NCBI RefSeq assembly: GCF_015690355.1 | Contig: NZ_JADPRT010000007.1 | Span: 342,268 to 406,267, forward strand | DNA: 64,000 nucleotides | Reading direction: 5' to 3' | Source of the DNA: Streptacidiphilus fuscans | GTDB lineage: Bacteria; Actinomycetota; Actinomycetes; Streptomycetales; Streptomycetaceae | In this document: positions 15,184 to 23,951 of the stretch, in pieces | Layout of the letters: each line of letters begins with the position of its first letter | Position numbering within the stretch: position 1 is the first letter of the stretch | The notes under the pieces: model-generated | What the model was told of the DNA's origin: nothing | What the model saw: only the letters and a program-made list of their open reading frames with translations | Database searches by the model: none | Translations under genes and position numbers: made by a program

Positions 15184-16473
15184 TCACTGCGCGGCGTAGT
15201 CGGTGAGTTCCTTCTGCGCCTGGATGGTGACGTTGTTCATCCCGGTCTGCACGCTCTCCTGGTTCAGCAGGATCTTGGTGAGGTCGGTCTGGAAGGTGGT
15301 GTAGAGGTCGCTGTACTGGACCAGCGGCGGACGCGGCACACCGGCGGAGAGCACCGGCTGGAAGTCGGCGATCCCGGGGTTGGCCGTGACGGCCGAGGTG
15401 TACGCGTCGCTGCGGGTCGGCAGCGTGGAGTTCTTGGTCGCGATGGTCTCCTGCGAGGCCGCCGAGGTCATGAAGGCGATGAACTTCTCGGAGGCGGCCT
15501 GGTGCGCGGCGTCCGAACCGGCGTAGGCGACCAGGTTGTGGCCGCCGATCGGCGCGCCCGCCTTGCCGGCCGAGCCGGCGGGGACCACCGCGACACCCAG
15601 GTTGGACGCGCTGGAGAAGGCGGAGCCCTTGAGGACGTTGGTGGTCTCCCACGGGCCCTGGATGATCGAGGCGACCTTGCCGGTCTCGAAGGCGTCCATG
15701 ATGTTGGCGTAGCCGTTGGCGGTGGTGTCCAGCTTGCTCACGCCCGGAGCCGCGAGCAGGTTCTTCAGGGTGGTGATCCCCTTGATCGCCGCCGCGGAGT
15801 TGAACTCCAGCTTCTTGGCGTTGACGTCCACCATGTCGGTGCCCTCGCCGTAGAGGAACGGCATGGCGTAGTAGGACGCCGGGTTGAAGGCGAAGCCGTC
15901 GACGCCGTCCTTCGTCTTGACCGCCGCGGCGTCGGCCGTGAGCTGGGCCCAGCTGGTCGGCGCGGCGGTGATGCCCGCCTTGGCGAACAGCTGCTTGTTG
16001 TACATCAGCGCCAGGGTGTCGGTCACCTCGGGCATGCCGTACAGCTTGCCCTGGTAGGTGGCCTGCTGGATCAGCTGCGGCTCGAACTTGGCCTTCTCGG
16101 CGGAGGCGGGGGTGCCGTCCAGCGGGACCAGGTAGCCCTGCTGGGCGAAGCCGGGGAGCCAGCCGACGTCGGAGCGGAGCACGTCGGGCGCGCCCTTGCC
16201 CGCGGACGCGGCGGCGGTGAACTTGGTCTGGGCGGTCGCGAAGGGGACGTTGACGTAGTCCACCTTGATGGTCGGGTTCGCGGCCTCGAACTGAGCGACC
16301 AGGGCCTTGTAGGTCGGCGCCTCGTTGGTGGCGTCCGAGGTGTCCCACCAGGTGATGGTGACCGGACCCGCGTTGGCGGAGGAACTGCCGGAGCTGCTGC
16401 CAGAGGAACCGCAAGCGCTTGCAGAAACCGCTATCGCCGTCGCCAGAACGGCCGCCGCAATGCCACGACGCAT
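15184..16473 (-). CDS. malE: Maltose/maltodextrin-binding lipoprotein (MalE-like)
   Basis: A 429-residue extracellular solute-binding protein. The signal peptide MRRGIAAAVLATAIAV ends in the lipobox SASAC, so the mature protein is lipid-anchored through Cys. A Ser/Gly-rich linker follows, then PVTITWWDTSDATNEAPTYK and the family's C-terminal features (SIIQGPWETTNVLKG, AFMTSAASQETIATKN). The ATG at 16473 is set by GAAGGAG. It is the first gene of the leftward operon. The codons for the lipobox (TCT GCA AGC GCT TGC) are unusual for this genome and form part of a GCAAGCGCTTGC palindrome, a possible internal operator. Confidence 0.85.
   Translation of the reverse strand: MRRGIAAAVLATAIAVSASACGSSGSSSGSSSANAGPVTITWWDTSDATNEAPTYKALVAQFEAANPTIKVDYVNVPFATAQTKFTAAASAGKGAPDVLRSDVGWLPGFAQQGYLVPLDGTPASAEKAKFEPQLIQQATYQGKLYGMPEVTDTLALMYNKQLFAKAGITAAPTSWAQLTADAAAVKTKDGVDGFAFNPASYYAMPFLYGEGTDMVDVNAKKLEFNSAAAIKGITTLKNLLAAPGVSKLDTTANGYANIMDAFETGKVASIIQGPWETTNVLKGSAFSSASNLGVAVVPAGSAGKAGAPIGGHNLVAYAGSDAAHQAASEKFIAFMTSAASQETIATKNSTLPTRSDAYTSAVTANPGIADFQPVLSAGVPRPPLVQYSDLYTTFQTDLTKILLNQESVQTGMNNVTIQAQKELTDYAAQ
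16411..16422. promoter_or_regulatory. Palindrome inside the malE signal peptide, candidate MalR site
   Basis: GCAAGCGCTTGC is a perfect 12-bp palindrome of the LacI-family type, about 50 bp into malE. It shares the half-site GCTTGC/GCAAGC with the upstream operator candidate. Confidence 0.45.
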
Positions 16474-16560
16474 CGATGGACTCCTTCGGGGGTGGGTGCC
16501 CGGGTCGCACAGCCGCCGGGCTTGGGGAGGAACGTAACAGCGATGCAATCGGCTTGGAAA

Positions 16561-16587
16561 GTGCTTGCAGCAACTTTCTGCAAGCAC
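16561..16587. promoter_or_regulatory. Inverted repeat upstream of malE, candidate MalR operator
   Basis: GTGCTTGCAG (16561-16570) and CTGCAAGCAC (16578-16587) are exact inverted copies separated by CAACTTT. CTTGCAG-type repeats are the known signature of maltose and amylase promoter control in streptomycetes. The site lies 88 bp upstream of the malE start and 27 bp past the stop of the neighbouring oxidoreductase gene. Confidence 0.7.
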
Positions 16588-16613
16588 GCCGGATCGTTAC
16601 CTCCGCGTGTCCG

Positions 16614-19496
16614 TCAGATGTCCGAGAGAGGCTCCTGCGGCAGCATCCGCTCCAACCACTCGGCGAGGTGCAACGCCCGGCGACCGTCCGCCAGCTGGGC
16701 GATCTGGGTGCGGCAGCTGAACCCGTCCGCCAGCACCGTCGCGTCCGGCTCGGCCCGCAGCGCGGGCAGCAGCACCCGCTCCGCGGCGGCGACGGACACC
16801 GCCTCGTGACCCGGCTCGAAGCCGAAATCGCCCGCCAACCCGCAGCAGGACGGCGGTAGTTGGCGCAGGTCCAGGCCTAGCCGGGCGGCGAGGCGCCGGT
16901 CGGCGTCGGTGCCGAGGACGGCGTGCTGGTGGCAGTGCGTCTGCACCAGCGCGCTGGGCTTGCTGTCGGGCTTGCTCTCGGGCTTGCTGTCGGGCTTGCT
17001 CTCGGGCTTGCCCTGGACCGCGAGGGCAGCAACCAGCTCGGGAACGCGGTCGAGTTGCTCGTCCAGGAGTTCCGCGAACGTGCGGACACGGTCGGCCAGT
17101 GGGGAGTGCGGTGCGCGCAGTTCGGCCGCGCAGCTCGGCTCCAGCACCACGATCGGCAGCTGCGGATCGGCGTCCAGCAGCGGCGCCAGCGTGCGCAGGG
17201 TGCGGTCCCTGGTGCGACGGGCCGCGTCGAGGCGGCCCGTGGTGGTCTGCGTCAGCCCGCAGCAGACGGGCCCTTGCGGCAGTACGGGCCGAAATCCGAA
17301 CCGGCGCAGCACGGTTGTCGCAGCGCGCAGCACCTCGGGCTGCAAGTGGTTGCCGAAAGTGTCAGGCCAGAGCAGCACCGGCCGACCGCCCGAACCCGCG
17401 CCGGCCGCACCCTCGGTGATGGTGCCCTCGGTGAAGGCGCGCGCGGGGATCGGCGGCAGCGGACGCTGCCGGGTGGTCCCGGCGAGCCACGCCAACAGCG
17501 GTCCGAAGCGGCTCCGTGCCAGCGCGCCGACGGGTCGGCCCAGCCGCAGCGCGCGCAGCAGCCGCAGGTTGCGCGGCAGTCCGCCGAGCGTCCAGTGGAT
17601 CCGGGGCCGCGGCCGGTGCCGGTAGAAGCGGTGCAGGAACTCGGACTTGTAGGTCGCCATGTCGACATGGACCGGGCAGTCGCTCGCGCAGGCCTTGCAG
17701 GCGAAGCACAGGTCGAGCGCCTCCCGCACCTCGCGCGAGCGCCAGCCGTCCGTCACCAGGTCACCGCGGAGCAGCTCGCCGAGCAGCCGGGCCCGGCCAC
17801 GCGTCGAGTGCCGCTCCTCTCTGGTGACCGCGTAGCTCGGGCACATCACGGTCGCCGGGTCGTCGGTGACACACGCGCCCACGCCGACGCAGCGTCGCGC
17901 GCCGTCCACCAGCGTCAGCGTCAGCTCCGGGAAGAGCTCCCGCCGCAGCGCCGGTTGCCGCAGATCGGCGTCGAACGGGCGCGGGTCGACCAGATTGCCC
18001 GGGTTGAGCAGGTTCGCAGGGTCCCAGAGCGCCTTGAACGCCCCGAACAGCTCGATGACGCGCGGCGGGTACATCCGGGCCAGCAGCTCGCCGCGCGCCT
18101 GGCCGTCGCCGTGCTCGCCGGAGAGCGACCCGCCGTGACGCACCACCAGGTCGGCGGCGCCGGTGAGGAAGCCCCGGAACCTGCCGTTCTGCGGACGGTC
18201 CAGGTCGAAGTCGATCCGCAGGTGCACGCAGCCCTCGCCGAAGTGCCCGAACGGGGTGCCCTGGAGGCCGTGCGCGGCCATCAGCTCCCGCAGCTCCCGC
18301 AGGTACCCGGCCAGCCGCTCGGGCGGCACGGCGGTGTCCTCCCAGCCCGGCCAGGCCTCCGAGCCGTCCGGCGCCCGGGTCGCCGTCCCGGCCGCGGCCT
18401 CGCGCACCCGCCACACCGCCCGCTGGGCCACCGGGTCCTCGACCACGGCGACGGCCGCTCCCTGCGCCCGCACGGCCCGTTCGACCGCCCTGGCGTGGTC
18501 GCCCGCCTCGGCCTCCAGCAACAGCCAGCCGCCTGGGCCGGTCAGACCGGCCAGGCCGCCAGGGACCAGGTCGCCGCCCATGCCCTCGGCCGTCAGCGGG
18601 CGCAGCGGCAGCAGCTCCAGCACCGCCTCGGCGGTGGCGCTCTCGTCCGCGTACCCGGCGACGACCAGGACGCGGCGGCTGGGCAGCGGGGCCAGCGCGA
18701 CGGTCGCGCCCAACAGCAGCGCGCAGGTGCCCTCGGTGCCGGTGAGCGCGCGGGCGAGGTCGAAGCCGCGCTCGGGCAGCAGCGCGTCCAGCGCGTAGCC
18801 GGAGACGCGGCGCGGCAGCTGCGGGAAGTCCTGACGCAGCGTGCCCAGGTTCTGCTCGGCCAGCGCGTGCAATCCGCGCAGCAGCTCCCCCGCGCGGCCC
18901 GGCGTGCCGCGCAGCAGCTGCGCCCGCTCGTCGGCGGAGAGCGGGCCGCTGACGGTCAGTTCGGTGCCGTCGGCGAGCAGCAGGTCGAGCGAGCGGACGT
19001 TGTCGGCGGTGCGGCCCCAGACGACGGAGTGCGGGCCGCAGGAGTCGTTGCCGATCATCCCGCCGAGCGTGCAGCGGCTGTGCGTGGACGGGTCCGGCCC
19101 GAAGACCAGCCCGTGCGGCCTGGCCGCCGCCTGGAGCGAGTCCAGCACCGTGCCGGGCAGCACGCGTGCGGTCCGCGCCTGCGGATCGACCTCCGTCACC
19201 CCGGCGAACCGCGCCCGCAGGTCGAGCACCAGGGCGCCGGGACTGACCGCCTGCCCACCGATGCTGGTCCCGGCCCCGCGTGCCAGCACGGGCACGCCGT
19301 GCTCCCGCGCCAGCGCCACGGCCGCCCGCACGTCGTCCGACGACGCGGGTTTCACCACCCCGAGCGGGACCTGACGGTAGTTGGACGCGTCGTAGGCGTA
19401 GACGGCCCGCTGCGCGGTCCCGAAGTCCACCTCACCCCGGAGGGCGCCGCGCAGCGCGCGTTCGAGGGACCGCGCTTGTTCGACAGAACTGGTCAC
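16614..19496 (-). CDS. FAD-linked oxidase fused to Fe-S/CCG domain (D-lactate/glycolate dehydrogenase type)
   Basis: A 960-residue two-part enzyme. Residues about 1-470 form an FAD-binding PCMH/FAD-oxidase_C module (PVLARGAGTSIGGQAVSPGA; GGMIGNDSCGPHS; GEHGDGQARGELLARMYPPR). About 530-640 carries two Fe-S clusters (CVGVGACVTDD...CPSY and CFACKACASDCPVH), and the C-terminus carries CCG motifs (GPVCCGLTQ, THCHQHAVLG, PPSCCGLAGDFGF). Such fused proteins oxidise D-lactate, D-2-hydroxyacids or glycolate and pass electrons to the respiratory chain. The GTG at 19496 is the only sensible start. The domain order and motifs are intact. A linker before HCHQH contains a variable 4-residue repeat (KPES/KPDS) encoded by a DNA tandem repeat. 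Confidence 0.85.
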   Translation of the reverse strand: MTSSVEQARSLERALRGALRGEVDFGTAQRAVYAYDASNYRQVPLGVVKPASSDDVRAAVALAREHGVPVLARGAGTSIGGQAVSPGALVLDLRARFAGVTEVDPQARTARVLPGTVLDSLQAAARPHGLVFGPDPSTHSRCTLGGMIGNDSCGPHSVVWGRTADNVRSLDLLLADGTELTVSGPLSADERAQLLRGTPGRAGELLRGLHALAEQNLGTLRQDFPQLPRRVSGYALDALLPERGFDLARALTGTEGTCALLLGATVALAPLPSRRVLVVAGYADESATAEAVLELLPLRPLTAEGMGGDLVPGGLAGLTGPGGWLLLEAEAGDHARAVERAVRAQGAAVAVVEDPVAQRAVWRVREAAAGTATRAPDGSEAWPGWEDTAVPPERLAGYLRELRELMAAHGLQGTPFGHFGEGCVHLRIDFDLDRPQNGRFRGFLTGAADLVVRHGGSLSGEHGDGQARGELLARMYPPRVIELFGAFKALWDPANLLNPGNLVDPRPFDADLRQPALRRELFPELTLTLVDGARRCVGVGACVTDDPATVMCPSYAVTREERHSTRGRARLLGELLRGDLVTDGWRSREVREALDLCFACKACASDCPVHVDMATYKSEFLHRFYRHRPRPRIHWTLGGLPRNLRLLRALRLGRPVGALARSRFGPLLAWLAGTTRQRPLPPIPARAFTEGTITEGAAGAGSGGRPVLLWPDTFGNHLQPEVLRAATTVLRRFGFRPVLPQGPVCCGLTQTTTGRLDAARRTRDRTLRTLAPLLDADPQLPIVVLEPSCAAELRAPHSPLADRVRTFAELLDEQLDRVPELVAALAVQGKPESKPDSKPESKPDSKPSALVQTHCHQHAVLGTDADRRLAARLGLDLRQLPPSCCGLAGDFGFEPGHEAVSVAAAERVLLPALRAEPDATVLADGFSCRTQIAQLADGRRALHLAEWLERMLPQEPLSDI
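16956..17012 (-). repeat. 12-bp tandem repeat (4.75 units) coding for KPES/KPDS
   Basis: Four units of GGGCTTGCTSTC (16956-16967, 16968-16979, 16980-16991, 16992-17003) plus a 9-nt partial. Units alternate G/C at one position, giving a 24-bp higher-order period. It encodes the Lys/Pro/Ser linker of the oxidoreductase and is in frame, so copy changes would only alter linker length. Confidence 0.9.
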
Positions 19497-19596
19497 CCGG
19501 TCATTCTCGTGCGGCCACGGCCGATCTCGGTGCGACGACGCCCGTTCAGGCCCGATCCGACCCCGGTCCTACCCGATCCGGCCCGGTCCGGCTCGC

Positions 19597-20451
19597 TCAC
19601 GCGCCGAAAGCGGCCGCCTCGCGGGCCGCGGCGTTCGTGCAGGGTGCGAGCAGCGGCGCGGCCCAGGCCAGCAGCCGCCCGGAGGGTCTGGTCTCCGCGA
19701 ACGCGCACGCGCCCGGCTGTCCGGTGGCGAAGACGCCCGCTCTGCTGGCCCGCTCCCCGGTCGAGCCCGCGTTCAGCTCCGCCGCCAACTCGCTGCCGCT
19801 GGGCGCTCCCGCCGGCACCACGGGCAGGGCCGGGCAGGCCGTCGGGACGGGATCGCCGACCACGTCGGCCGCGAGCCCCGAGACCGGACCACCGGCCGGA
19901 CCGCCCGAACCGGCTGAACCACCCGAACCGCCCGAACCGCCCGACGGACCGCCTGCCTTCGCGGGCTGCCAGTCCATGGCGTAGCAGCGCACCACCGTCG
20001 CCGCGCTCCGCCCGTCGAAGGCGCCCGAGCTCGCCTGGCCCACCAGCTGGACGGTCAGCACCGCGTCGCCGGGACGCCGCACGTCGACGCGGAGCAGCTC
20101 GCTCGGCACGGCGGTCGCCGTCTCCGCGAACCGGGCCTCGTCCGGCAGGCCGTCAGGCGGAAGCTGACGCAGCGCCAGGGCCAGCAGCCGCGCCTCGCCG
20201 TCGGCCGCCTGCGCCGCCAACTGCCCGGGCGGCGGATCGGCCAGCCAACCGGAGGCCGCCTCGCCGACCACGGCGACCGAGGCGACGACGCCGAGGGTGA
20301 TCACCACGCCGCCGACCCGCCGCAGGCCGCACGCCCGGCGCAACACGCCGAACGGGCGAAGCTCGACCAGCCCGCGCAGCCTGCCCGGACCGAGAAGCTT
20401 GCCCAGCCCCAACTTGCCCAGCCGCCAGTGCGTCAGTGCCGCCCCCTGCAT
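19597..20451 (-). CDS. Membrane-anchored protein of unknown function with Gly/Ser linker
   Basis: I do not recognise this 284-residue protein. A basic N-terminus (residues 1-48) precedes one clear transmembrane helix (VGGVVITLGVVASVAVVGEA, about 47-66). An extracytoplasmic domain follows with a beta-like core (PSELLRVDVRRPGDAVLTVQ; RSAATVVRCYAMDWQP), then a low-complexity Gly/Ser linker and a Cys-containing C-terminal part. The ATG at 20451 has GGAG upstream at a long spacing. It diverges from the SMP-30 gene and sits upstream of the oxidoreductase gene. Codon use is typical of the region. Confidence 0.55.
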   Translation of the reverse strand: MQGAALTHWRLGKLGLGKLLGPGRLRGLVELRPFGVLRRACGLRRVGGVVITLGVVASVAVVGEAASGWLADPPPGQLAAQAADGEARLLALALRQLPPDGLPDEARFAETATAVPSELLRVDVRRPGDAVLTVQLVGQASSGAFDGRSAATVVRCYAMDWQPAKAGGPSGGSGGSGGSAGSGGPAGGPVSGLAADVVGDPVPTACPALPVVPAGAPSGSELAAELNAGSTGERASRAGVFATGQPGACAFAETRPSGRLLAWAAPLLAPCTNAAAREAAAFGA

Positions 20452-20593
20452 CGCCTGAACCGCTCCCGCATCGCGTCGGTGTATCTGTTGGAGTATCTGT
20501 CCGTGTGTCCGGTCCGTGAAGAACCATTGTGCGGCCTGCGAGCATGGTTGTGGGCACCGAGGCCCCACCTCGTCACAGAATCCGGAGCAGCAC

Positions 20594-21448
20594 ATGCCGT
20601 TGGAACATGCCGACGCCACTCCTCTCGTCCTCGGCGAGGGCGTCCTCTGGGACGCCGCGACCGGACGGGTCTACTGGATCGGCATCGAGGACCGCACCCT
20701 TCGATGGTTCTCGCACGCGGACGGTTCCGTCGGCGAGATCGCCCTGCCGACCATGCCGGGGACCGTCGCGCCCTACCGGGACGGCACGGTGCTGCTGGCC
20801 GTCGCCGAGGGGTTCGCGCTGCTCGACACCGCGACGGGCGACCTGCGCGTCGTCGCCGAGGTGGAGGGCGACCGCCCCGACCGGCGGATGAACGACGGCA
20901 AGTGCGACCCCTTCGGCCGGATCGTGGCCGGCACCATGCAGGTCGACGAGCCGCGCCGCCCCGGACCGCTCTACCGGCTGGAACAGGACGCGGACGCGGG
21001 AGCCGTCGTCGCCGTCCCGATCGCGGACGGCTTCCTGATCCCCAACGGCCTCGACTGGCCCGAGCCGGACCTGCTCTGGCACACCGACACCCCGCGCCGC
21101 CGGATCGACCTCTACGCCTACCCGGAGCACGGCCCACTGGCCGCCCCGCTGCGCTCGCTCGACGTGTCCCACCTCGACGGCGACCCGGACGGCATGACGC
21201 TGGACGCCGAGGGCAACCTCTGGATCGCCTTCTGGGGCGGCGGCGTGGTCCGCTGCCTGTCCCCGCAGGGCAAGCTGCTGGAGACCGTCGAACTGCCCGT
21301 GCCCAACGTCACCAACTGCGCGTTCGGCGGTCCCGGGCTCGACACCCTCTACATCACCACCGCAGGCGGCGGTCTCTTCCGTCATCCCGGACTCGGCCCG
21401 GGCCGTCCCGCGAACGTCTGGTCCGGATTCGCCCGGCCAGGCGAATAG
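20594..21448 (+). CDS. SMP-30/gluconolactonase family protein
   Basis: A 284-residue six-bladed beta-propeller lactonase. The family's metal ligands are visible: Glu in VLGEGVLWD (near residue 15), Asn in RRMNDGKCDPFG, Asn in LIPNGLDWPEPD, and Asp in GDPDGMTLDAEGNLW. It likely hydrolyses a sugar lactone in the cytoplasm. The ATG at 20594 has GGAG seven bases upstream. It diverges from the membrane-anchored gene at 19597-20451; the membrane protein 74 bp downstream may be in the same transcript. Confidence 0.85.
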   Translation: MPLEHADATPLVLGEGVLWDAATGRVYWIGIEDRTLRWFSHADGSVGEIALPTMPGTVAPYRDGTVLLAVAEGFALLDTATGDLRVVAEVEGDRPDRRMNDGKCDPFGRIVAGTMQVDEPRRPGPLYRLEQDADAGAVVAVPIADGFLIPNGLDWPEPDLLWHTDTPRRRIDLYAYPEHGPLAAPLRSLDVSHLDGDPDGMTLDAEGNLWIAFWGGGVVRCLSPQGKLLETVELPVPNVTNCAFGGPGLDTLYITTAGGGLFRHPGLGPGRPANVWSGFARPGE

Positions 21449-21522
21449 TTGATCCCTGTTCCTCACTCATTGGGGTCCTTCGCCGCGTATGCCGGAATGT
21501 GTCGACTAGCGTCGGCCTCGCC

Positions 21523-23304
21523 ATGCGGACCATCGTCAACCGACCACCCGTCGAACCACCGGCCGTCACCTCGAAGCCGGTCATCAGCCCGCTGCTCGCG
21601 CACCGGATCCTCTCACTGGTCGCGCTGCTCAGCCTGTTCCAGGGCCTTCCGGCCGACCTGCGTGACGAGGCCGTCAGCCGGGTCTACCTCAGCGCGGGCT
21701 TCGGCGTGCTCTACGGCGCGCTGCTGGCCTTCGCTGTCCTGATCTCGCTCGCCAGGCGGCCGGTGACGCTGCGTCGGCTGGATCTGGCGGTGCTCGGCGC
21801 CGCACTGGTCCGCCTGGTCCTCCAGTTCGGGGCCACCTCGGGCCGCGGCACGCTGCCGTACGGGGACGACGAGGGCGCGCTGGTCAGCATGGCCGCCCGC
21901 GCCTTCGCCGCGGGCGGGCACGTCTACGGCGCGCACTTCCCCACCGCCTCGGCGGTCTACCACGTGAGTCTGACGCCGCTGATGGACGGCAGGCCCGTCG
22001 ACGTCTTCGGCTATCCACCGCTGAGCGTGCTGCTGAACGCCCCATTCGTGCCGCACGGGCTGCTGCCCGCGCCGTTCTGGGTGCCCGTGGCCGGGCTCTG
22101 GTCGCTGGCCGCACTGGTGGCCGCCGGGGTACTGATGTTCCGGCTGCTGCCGGTGCCGCTGCGGCCCGCCGCGACGCTGCTGCTCTTCGGCATGAGCTGG
22201 ATGTTCCCGTACGCCCGCGACGGCTACCCGGTCTTCCTGACGCTGCCGTTCCTGGTCGTGGTGCTGGCGGGCTGGAGCCGGATCGGCGCGGGCGGACGCC
22301 TGGGGCGGTCCGGGGCCGTCTCCGCCTGCTGCCTGGGCGTGGCCGACTCGGCGCACCAACTCGCCTGGTTCCTCACCGCGTTCGTGCTGCTCGGGGTCCT
22401 GCTGCTGCGCCGGGGCGAGCTGCGCTCCTGGCGTCCCGCCCTGGCCGTCACCGGCCGCTACGCGGGCCTGGCCGGGGCGGTGTTCCTGCTGGTCAACCTG
22501 CCGTTCCTGATCCGGGACGGACTCGGCCTGGACGGAAAGGGCTGGGCGCCCGGGATCGTCGCCGTGCTGACCCAGCACGCCACCCCGCAGGGCCTCGGCC
22601 CCGTCGACATCAGCTACTACCTGACCCGGGGCAGCGGCGCGCTCGGGCTCTACTCCACGGCCGCGGCGGCGCTGCTGTTGGCCACCCTGGTGCTCCTCGC
22701 CCTGTTCCCGGCCCGGCTCGCGCCCGCGATCGCCGTGCTGCCGTGGCCGGCGTTCTTCCTGTCGACCCGGTCGACGGAGACCTACTTCATGCTGCTGACG
22801 CCGCTCTGGCTCACCGCGCTCGCCTGCAACGAGCGGGCGTCCTTCGCGACGGCGTGGACCTGGCGTCCGGCGACACGTCCGGCGGTGCTGCGGTCCCGCC
22901 CGGTACGTTTCGGGGTGCCCGCGCTGCTGGTGCTGCCCGCCGTGGTGCTGCTCGCCGTCGCCGTCCTCACCCCGCCGCCGCTTCAGGTGGCCGCAACCGC
23001 CGCGACGGCGCATACCGCGAAGTCGGCGAAGCCCTCGGCCGGTATCAGCCGGATCACCGCGACGCTGCGCAACACCGGCGACCAGCCGCTCACCCCCGCC
23101 TTCGCGACCAGCAGCAACGCCTGGATGGACCTCAACTGGCGGATCGTCTCCGGCCCCGCGACCCTCCCCGCGCACGCCACGGCCCGCTACACGCTGGCCC
23201 GGATCGGCGCGCCCTTCGCGCGCAACCCCTCCGGGCCGACCTACCTGCGCGTTCTCTCAGACGGACCGATGACCCTGACCAACGAGCGCCTGCTTCTCGG
23301 ATAG
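21523..23304 (+). CDS. Polytopic membrane protein, possible GT-C type glycosyltransferase
   Basis: A 593-residue protein with about eleven hydrophobic helices (residues about 27-510) and a soluble C-terminal domain of about 85 residues with NTGDQPLTPAFATSSNAWMD, presumably outside the cell. An acidic motif GDDEGALVSMAARAF follows helix 2-3, in the first large loop, where GT-C glycosyltransferases (GT87/ArnT-like) hold their catalytic acidic residue; FGYPPLSVLLNAPF nearby also resembles them. The assignment is inference. The ATG at 21523 starts the protein; no strong ribosome site. Its 3' end overlaps the convergent cvnD by 48 bp. Confidence 0.55.
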   Translation: MRTIVNRPPVEPPAVTSKPVISPLLAHRILSLVALLSLFQGLPADLRDEAVSRVYLSAGFGVLYGALLAFAVLISLARRPVTLRRLDLAVLGAALVRLVLQFGATSGRGTLPYGDDEGALVSMAARAFAAGGHVYGAHFPTASAVYHVSLTPLMDGRPVDVFGYPPLSVLLNAPFVPHGLLPAPFWVPVAGLWSLAALVAAGVLMFRLLPVPLRPAATLLLFGMSWMFPYARDGYPVFLTLPFLVVVLAGWSRIGAGGRLGRSGAVSACCLGVADSAHQLAWFLTAFVLLGVLLLRRGELRSWRPALAVTGRYAGLAGAVFLLVNLPFLIRDGLGLDGKGWAPGIVAVLTQHATPQGLGPVDISYYLTRGSGALGLYSTAAAALLLATLVLLALFPARLAPAIAVLPWPAFFLSTRSTETYFMLLTPLWLTALACNERASFATAWTWRPATRPAVLRSRPVRFGVPALLVLPAVVLLAVAVLTPPPLQVAATAATAHTAKSAKPSAGISRITATLRNTGDQPLTPAFATSSNAWMDLNWRIVSGPATLPAHATARYTLARIGAPFARNPSGPTYLRVLSDGPMTLTNERLLLG

Positions 23305-23877
23305 CGCCAGCGAGACCGTCTCGACCAGCACCTCCTTGACGCTGTCCTTGTCCCGCGCGTCGCACAGCACCACCGGCACGCTCGCGGCCAGGTCCAGCGC
23401 GGAGCGGACCTCCTCCGCCGGGTACCGGGGCGCGCCCTCGAAGCAGTTGACGGCGACCACGAACGGGATCCCACGCCGCTCGAAGTAGTCCACCGACGGG
23501 AAGCAGTCCTCCAGCCGCCGGGTGTCGGCCAGCACGACCGCACCCAGCGTGCCCTGGGCCAACTCGTCCCAGACGAACCAGAACCGGTCCTGTCCGGGCG
23601 TGCCGAACAGGTAGACCGCCAACCCCGCCCGGATGTCGATCCGGCCGAAGTCCATGGCCACCGTGGTGGTCCGCTTGCCCTCCACGCCGACGGTGTCGTC
23701 GAGCGGTCGTCCCGCCTCGCTGAGCCGCTCCTCGGTGCGCAGCGGCCGGATCTCGCTGACCGCACCGACGAGCGTCGTCTTGCCGGCGCCGAAGCCGCCT
23801 GCGACAAGGATCTTCACGGCTACTGGATTCTTCACGGCAGCGGACGCGGCGCCACCGCTGTTCGCGCCAGGGTTCAC
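23257..23877 (-). CDS. cvnD: Conservon GTPase (CvnD)
   Basis: A 206-residue small Ras-like GTPase. Motifs are in order: P-loop VAGGFGAGKTTLVGAVSE, switch region GKRTTTVAMDFGRI, G3 box FGTPGQDRFWFVWDE, G4-like VVAVNCFEG (an NxxD-type variant) and a G5-like CDARDKDS. It acts with CvnA, CvnB and CvnC as a membrane-associated signalling unit. The GTG at 23877 gives a 20-residue leader; GTG at 23835 or 23817 are alternatives. It is separated from cvnC by two extra genes. Its last 48 bp overlap the convergent membrane-protein gene. Confidence 0.85.
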   Translation of the reverse strand: MNPGANSGGAASAAVKNPVAVKILVAGGFGAGKTTLVGAVSEIRPLRTEERLSEAGRPLDDTVGVEGKRTTTVAMDFGRIDIRAGLAVYLFGTPGQDRFWFVWDELAQGTLGAVVLADTRRLEDCFPSVDYFERRGIPFVVAVNCFEGAPRYPAEEVRSALDLAASVPVVLCDARDKDSVKEVLVETVSLALSEKQALVGQGHRSV

Positions 23878-23951
23878 GCGCCGCACCCTAGGGCACGGGC
23901 ATGGGGGCGGGTCAAGCCGTCCACGCCCTGGTCGCGGTGCACGGCACCGGC

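Noticed and set aside
16956-17012. Possible CRISPR-like array
   Set aside because: Units are contiguous 12-bp tandem copies with no spacers and are in frame within a coding region.
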